Shown: piece after piece, positions 57,828 through 64,000 of the stretch
Layout: each line of letters opens with the position of its first letter
Numbering within the stretch: the stretch's first letter is position 1
Notes under the pieces: generated by a model
Told to the model about the DNA's origin: nothing
What the model saw: only the letters and a program-made list of their open reading frames with translations
Database searches by the model: none
Source of the DNA: Anopheles merus
Taxonomy: Eukaryota; Arthropoda; Insecta; Diptera; Culicidae
Reading direction: 5' to 3'
DNA length: 64,000 nucleotides
Assembly (NCBI RefSeq): GCF_017562075.2
Contig: NC_054084.1
Span: forward strand, 2,460,001-2,524,000
Made by a program: the position numbers and the translations under genes

Positions 57828-60800
57828 TAAGAATGCTGGAGTAGAACGAATTGGAACGTTCCCGAAACACTGATTGCAGTCGGGGGCAGTTGCATTGCTC
57901 TCTCTCTTCCTCTGGCAGGCGCATTCTATCATTGTATTGTGGATTTTTTTTACCTCACCTTTGCTGCCCAACTTCAACCGAGAGTGCGAATAAGATACTT
58001 GAGTAATGTGAAAAAACACATACACACGAACACTCGACACCACAAAGAACCTGCTCAACAAGCACATTCTGCCGAATCCCACAGCAGCTTTGGGATTGGA
58101 ATTTCATGCGCACAGAGAGCGTGAAGTTGAAGGTGCCAACACACAAAACAACCCTTTTAGATGGGATCGCCATCGTGTGCGTAGAGAGGCGCCGCACTGG
58201 GGTGTCATGGTTCCGTGAGCGCTTGGAATGGCGGCCCTAGCAGCGGTTCGTCGTCGTCGTGGTCGTAGTCGTCGTCTGCCGGCAAAAAAAAGGCTTATGT
58301 GTGTGGCATTCTGCAGTCGTAACACCTAACTTTTCGTGCCGCCGTATCGTCACCATTTCACCAGGCGCTTCACGGGGGGAAAAAAGGGCGAAGGAGGCTG
58401 GCCAGTGGATGCCATTCTTTGGCTATCGTAGCATTTCGTAGCCCGGTTGTGGTTGATGTTGGTTGGGGGCATTTCCTTCCATTTCTGGGATGATCTTTCT
58501 GGGCAACCTTCCCGGGGAACGGAACGATGCAAAGAGGCGCGCATTTGGAGCACTTTATCTAACAGCTGTATTTATTCAACAGTTCACATGAACCTACGGG
58601 CTAGGCGAGCAATAAACACGACATTGTTCGTCATCATGAAGCGATAATACGAATCATGCATCCATCCATCTTCCATCCTAGCGAGAAAGACACACCGAGC
58701 TTACACACGAAATGGCTTGGCATTACCATTTTACGATTGCAAAATTTACCACACAATTTCACCGTCACAAAGGCCCGGGCGGGGCAATTAATCTCAATGT
58801 ATCACGATGACCGATGACTCATAAACAGTGCCAAGCCGGGTCGTGGGTTTTGCACAGCCACCAACCAACCAACCAAACAGGGAAGACACAGCAGCAGTTG
58901 CTTCTCAGCGGTGAAGCGAGATCGAGACGACCTGCAGAAGAGGCGTCGTGCATCGTTTCCTCGCGCGCTATGCTCGGTCATTCCCAGTCCACCCTCCACC
59001 TTCCTCGTTCCCAAAGACCCTGCTGCTCCATCTCTCGTTAATTACATCTTTATGCAAGTGGAGCAACAAACAACTCGCGACTACCGCTAAGCGGGTAGTA
59101 GTAAAACTGAAAAAGCGCCTCTACTGCTGCGGAAGAACTAGTTAAAGATTGTGTTTTCCCACACCGCACGCCGGTTCTAGCGGCTCCGGCGAAAGGAAAC
59201 AGCGGATCAGCAGGGTCTCAGCAGGGTCGGTCCAGAGACGGATGCGGCGGAATGGGGCCGACACAGGCCCAGGTGGTTTGTTGGGCTTTAAATGATTCGG
59301 AACTGAGGAGCGCGCAGCGAGCAACCAGCAATCACGGAGTGCACAGAGCCGTGGCGGATCGCGATCACGATGACGATGGGAGTTTGATGGAGCCCTTCGC
59401 GGAGGGAACGGAATCAATTCTTCCTCCCTTCATTTCACCTTCCTTTCAGAGATCCGAGGTGTGCAAGACATTAACAGCTTTGCTCTCTTTCCCATATTCC
59501 GCCCAACGTGTAACAGCACCGTCGTGTCGTGTAATAAAAGGAGAGAGATACCAGTAAAGAGGAGGGAGAAAAATACGGAATCGTTTATTAACCCTAACTT
59601 GATCTTCCGGGAGGCCAAACACGGGTACGATGTGCGGGATCCCGCAGTGATGAGTTCTTTAACACACGCACCACAACAGGGCAAGCCTGTACGCACAAAC
59701 CCGACGAGGGCAACACAGCCCTCCCGACACAACCATTAGCGAACGGCGCGGTGCAGATCGGTGCCCTGCCATTCCCGAGCCCTGTGCTGCCCGCGTGCTG
59801 TTGCTGATATGATAATAACTTCAATTATACCATTAAGCAGCCCGCTGCTCCAAAGCGTTAGAGAGGAAATGGAGGCCGTGATTGGTGTGGTACCGTGCCT
59901 ATCAACGATCAACACAGTCCACTGATAGTGGACTGCTGGAGGGGAAGAACAGGTCTTTGTTTGTTTAACGATTTTCTCGCCCAGCGGGGAAATGGGATCT
60001 TGTTATCTTGTTTTTCACCTCGATTTGCGATGGCTAATGAAAATCGGGTGCGGAAAAATTGTCGCCCCATTTGTGGTGGACGCGTGACCGAACTCAAACC
60101 GACCGGCTGCAGAAACATTGGTCATTGGTCAGAATGCCAGTCGAAACGAAAATGAATACAACCTCCAATTGCGTCACCAAACGGTGGTACAAGCGTCAAG
60201 AAATCAGCGTCACGAGCTCTGTCATCTGTTTGGCCCGATTCCCGCGGATCATTATTGCGATCTAAGGACCGATCGGGTGCATGATTGATGGCTTAGCCGG
60301 CTAATGAGGCTCGCGGCTCTGTTTTTTTTGTGTCTATTTTCAGAGCCTTTCACACGGCACACCAACACACATACACATATCCAGAGCGCGTCTCAGTTTG
60401 TTGTGTGAATTACGCTGGAGGCTGGTTCCCGTCTCGGGATAGTCCCAGTCGCCAGTCGGTCATTCATTTTTGACGGCGTGGGCCCAATTCTCCTGCGTGA
60501 TCCCGCTGGACTCCAGCAACTTGTCATCCCGCCCAGGGAGGACAGCAGCAACGCTTTGAACGTAACCACCAAAGTCGTGTACCACGGGTGCCAGGTCCGT
60601 CGCGCAATCGTACCACGCGCTGGTCGGAAAGAGTGAAGCCATCGATAACCTTTCCAATTCGTTGCCTTCCACCGAGGGCTTCCACGCCACGACCGAATGA
60701 CGAAAGGCGTACACACACCACCGTGCGGCTCGTGATGGAAAATCGGCGAAGCGTGCACGCGACGGGCGCGCTCTTGTGATGCAATTTCCACCCCTCTCGA

Positions 60801-63800
60801 GAGGCTTCATCGGTCCAAAGGAGCCATCATCGCAATATAGAAAACAAGCAAACCCAAACACACAACACAGATCTACCAGCCACGATTTTCATAAACCGAT
60901 CGAAACCTTGAAGTCGCGCGTCTTCAGTAGGCCACGTGGGGGATTGGATTGCTTGCGGCTACGTCGTCGTAGCAACCGTTTTGCCAAGAAAGCGCACCGT
61001 CGGTTTGCGATCACTGCGATTGGGAGGCAGCAGTTAATGGTTCTTTGCCATTTGGTGTATCAATTGTTGCTTCCCTGGCGCACTCGACCTTCTTTGGCAT
61101 TTCGAGCCGCAACAAAGCTCGAATTGCATCATGGCAAAACACAAAAAAAGGATGAGCCAATACACGAACTGGCTGGCTGCGTTTGGTGGCTTACACCAGC
61201 AAGAAAGCAATCATTAGCAACCAAAAAGAAAACTAGCTCAATGTCGTGCTAGCTCAAAGTGGAGAAGAAGTGCTTTGTGGTGGAACATTTGCTTTGCATT
61301 GCTCTTTTTTTCCTTTTCTCTGTTTTTTTTTTTTTTGTAGCTTTGGACCACTTCCGTCACTTGGTCATTTGGGGAGTGAGAAATGATGCAAAATATTCTT
61401 GCCATAAATAACAAACTCGACATTCACCAGAGCTTAGGCCACTCAGGAGAACCTCGCTGCTTTAACCTCACAAAAAGTGCCCCGATGGTTCTTTCTTCCG
61501 CCACTCGGAATGACTAATAAGTGGAGACACTCGGGGTGAAAATTCGTAAATGGAACACAGATTGGCATTGCGCAACACACCCGAGGGAGCTTGGGAAAAG
61601 AAATAAAACCCCCGCCACACAGCGCTGTCACGACCGAAAGTCGGACGAATCCTTCCAGGAAGAAGCAAGCAAGAATCTAATAAGCGAGTCAGCAGCTGAA
61701 AAATTGGCAAAACCACCATCGGAAGAAAAAGGGCGGGCCACACACAACTGGCCAAACACAGCAGCGCCACCGGCAGCACTGTTGAGGCAGCAAATGTTGA
61801 AAATCACATCACGTCGTTCCGGAGCACGCGAGAGGCAGCATTCTGGAGGACGATTTATTTGTCACTCGGTGTGCCTGGCGGTGGCGCCAGAATCCCAACA
61901 CTCGATTCTCGAGCAAATGTGTGACGACAAACCTCATTCACTCGTCTACTTTTTCTTCTGCTCCAACGCAAGATAAATATTTGTCCACCTTCCCCCGTCT
62001 GTCGGTCATCGCAGCAGCAGCAACAGCAGCAGATACAATGCAGACAAGTTTTATCCGGGTCTCCGGGTGTCGTTGGCAGGGCATTCTCCACTCCGCCAAC
62101 CCTGGTGCAAGCAGGTTTGTGGCGTTTGTGTGTGTATGTTTTTCGTCCGCCTTATCCATATTTACAGCTCCGACAAGTTCTGCTCCACCACCATAGGAGA
62201 TACCGACGAAAGGATGGAACCACTTTACGCGCGGTTCGCCGGTCGACTCGGAGAGACGTCTTTACCGTACAGCCACCAGCATATTGAACGGATGATGTCC
62301 GCGCCTGCTCTGCCTGCTCTCCCTGGTCGTGTCCACAGCTTCCTGAAGTAGATTATAAATTCTAATTTGCATCGTAAATTGATCGGCACCGGCGCGAACA
62401 TTAGATGCAATTTGCATAGGGTGCAACGGCCCTTAAATTGATCTTATTACGGGTGAACACGCTCACCACCAACGTCACCATCACAGCCCAGTAAAAGTGG
62501 GCGAGCGAGCGAAATGACACAAGTGAAAATAACGATGCATTTTTTTTTACAAAACCATCGGCAACAGTTGCAAACATGCGTGCATTTGTTGCAGTTTAAA
62601 TAAAAACATATAAAATTCCTTTCAAACAGTATTTCTCTTGCACCTTCGTAATGCGATCTTTTAAGCGATGTGTATTTGCCGCCTTCATTCGCCTCATCCG
62701 CCTACACGCTATGACCACCAATCACCTCCCCATCCCTGCAGGCTGAAAATACGCGTGCGGTAAGGCGATTAGCACGGAAATACCCGGATCCATCCAAACC
62801 GCCACATAACCGCACCGCCCCAACGACGGTCGCATCTTTTCCAAACGTCGCATACGCAAGCAAACAATCGGCTTTCGGCTTGCCCGTTTATCGCACCCCC
62901 GGCCGCGACCTTTCCTTGCGTAATACTCTCTTCGGTTGGGTGCGGTGTGCGATTGGGAGGATTCCCTCTGCGTCTGTGCCATGTGCCACCCACCCAGCGA
63001 AAGGATTTGGAAGATGGGTCCGTGGTCCGGCTTTTGCTTAACATTCCACACCTTCTTAAGCACTGCTCGCTCCGTCAGTCCGTGTCAGCACGATCAGAGC
63101 CTACTTATGGAGGCCTTGTGTCAGCGGCAGCAGCGACAGCAGCGGCGTCGGCACATAACAGACAACTCATTTCGAGGATTCAAACCGATCAAACCGACAA
63201 ATCATCGGGCGCCTCCATTATCCCTATCCCGTCTCCTGTGCAGTGCTGTGCCCTTCCCTTCCACCGCGCTGAGTCGCTACTCTTTCTGTGGCACAACTGC
63301 AGCAGCATCGGAAGACTAAAACGCCATGTGTTTCTGCCATTTCTGCAACATTAAATTATTGATTTTTGTGTGTGATTGTTGGGTTCGAATCGTTCCTATC
63401 CATTGTGACACATCATGGTCACATTAGTGTCCGCTGTCAGCAACAGCAATGTGAGACATGGTGCTGTCCTTCAACAATTAACCATAATTCAAATTAGGCA
63501 CATTGAAATCTACACCGGGTGGTATAAATTACGCAAGTTTAGTAATATGTTTCGTTTAAGTTGAAACTTATGGACCATGCTTCCCATACCTTTCTTCGCT
63601 TGCCCAAGGCCCAAGGCTACACTAAACATCGCTGTGACCAATTAACCACCAACACTTCCACCCCAATATGTCGATCTGATTAATAGACCACCGCGCCCCG
63701 TGTATCAATGAAAAAGACATAAAGCTGCCGTTTAAATTGTATCTCCGAAAAAAGGTGTCCGCAACAGCCACAGCCTTTCAAACGCCACGGTGCCGCGTGT

Positions 63801-64000
63801 TCGTGTTATGGCAAATTAAAATGTAACGCACCTTAACTAACGTGCCCACCACCGAACGCAAATGTCATGTCGAAGAAGCAGTAGCAGTTGATGGCCATCC
63901 GATTGGACGTAGGAATGGAACTCTGCCGTTCGAGAAAAACGAAAGCTCCGCGTACGTTAAGCAAAAACACACAGAACGGTAAAGCATCGGAACGGCCTCG
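57828..64000. other. Right flank without a supported gene
   Basis: About 6 kb of mixed-composition DNA with poly-T tracts (near 60325 and 61324), short CA and CAG repeats, and ATCGATC-type palindromes. I found no exon with matching frame, acceptor and donor. The window may end inside an intron or upstream region of a gene lying to the right. Confidence 0.4.

Noticed and set aside
63382..63400. GGGTTCGAATC resembling a tRNA B box
   Set aside because: There is no A box at the right distance and no acceptor-stem pairing around it.

Overview
The window looks like nuclear DNA of a dipteran insect, most probably an Anopheles-type mosquito. The reasons are GT-AG introns that are mostly 50-250 nt but occasionally very long, AATAAA signals, abundant CA/GA/GAT microsatellites and poly-C/poly-G tracts, an insect-specific divergent ionotropic receptor, and intact eukaryotic housekeeping genes (SBDS, DPY30, EMC3). 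The genus is inferred from general resemblance, not from a search. All gene models were spliced by hand from reading frame, phase and splice consensus.

Layout. 1-4003: flank and GC-rich 5' leader. 4004-22317 (+): a single-pass membrane protein with one fibronectin type III domain and one ZP-N module, whose signal-peptide exon is separated from the rest by a 16.5 kb intron. 23888-28300 (+): three tandem paralogues of a membrane-anchored short-chain dehydrogenase/reductase (17beta-HSD12/HSDL1-like) that differ in intron content. 28581-29342 (-): SBDS. 29520-31687 (-): a 17-finger C2H2 zinc-finger protein. 31963-32205 (+): DPY30, divergent from the zinc-finger gene. 32507-33375 (+): EMC3. 36887-38720 (-): a small PPP1R14/CPI-17-type inhibitor of protein phosphatase 1, with a long 3' region. 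38721-50257: gene-poor, with two unrecognised partial gene candidates, 39385-39966 (+) and 47369-47867 (-). 50258-52035 (+): a divergent ionotropic receptor. 52040-64000: gene-poor, rich in microsatellites, with no convincing coding exon.

The middle of the window (28.3-33.7 kb) is a compact housekeeping block covering ribosome maturation (SBDS), histone H3K4 methyltransferase support (DPY30) and ER membrane-protein insertion (EMC3). Intergenic spacers there are only about 180-300 nt, and its promoters share a CTGTCA element. The flanking loci (FN3/ZP-N protein, SDR array, phosphatase inhibitor, ionotropic receptor) sit in spacious DNA typical of regulated or tissue-specific genes. I found no tRNA, rRNA, CRISPR or clearly intact transposon. 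The most unusual items are the FN3/ZP-N protein without a ZP-C half, the SDR array, the shared CTGTCA element and the two orphan exon sets.
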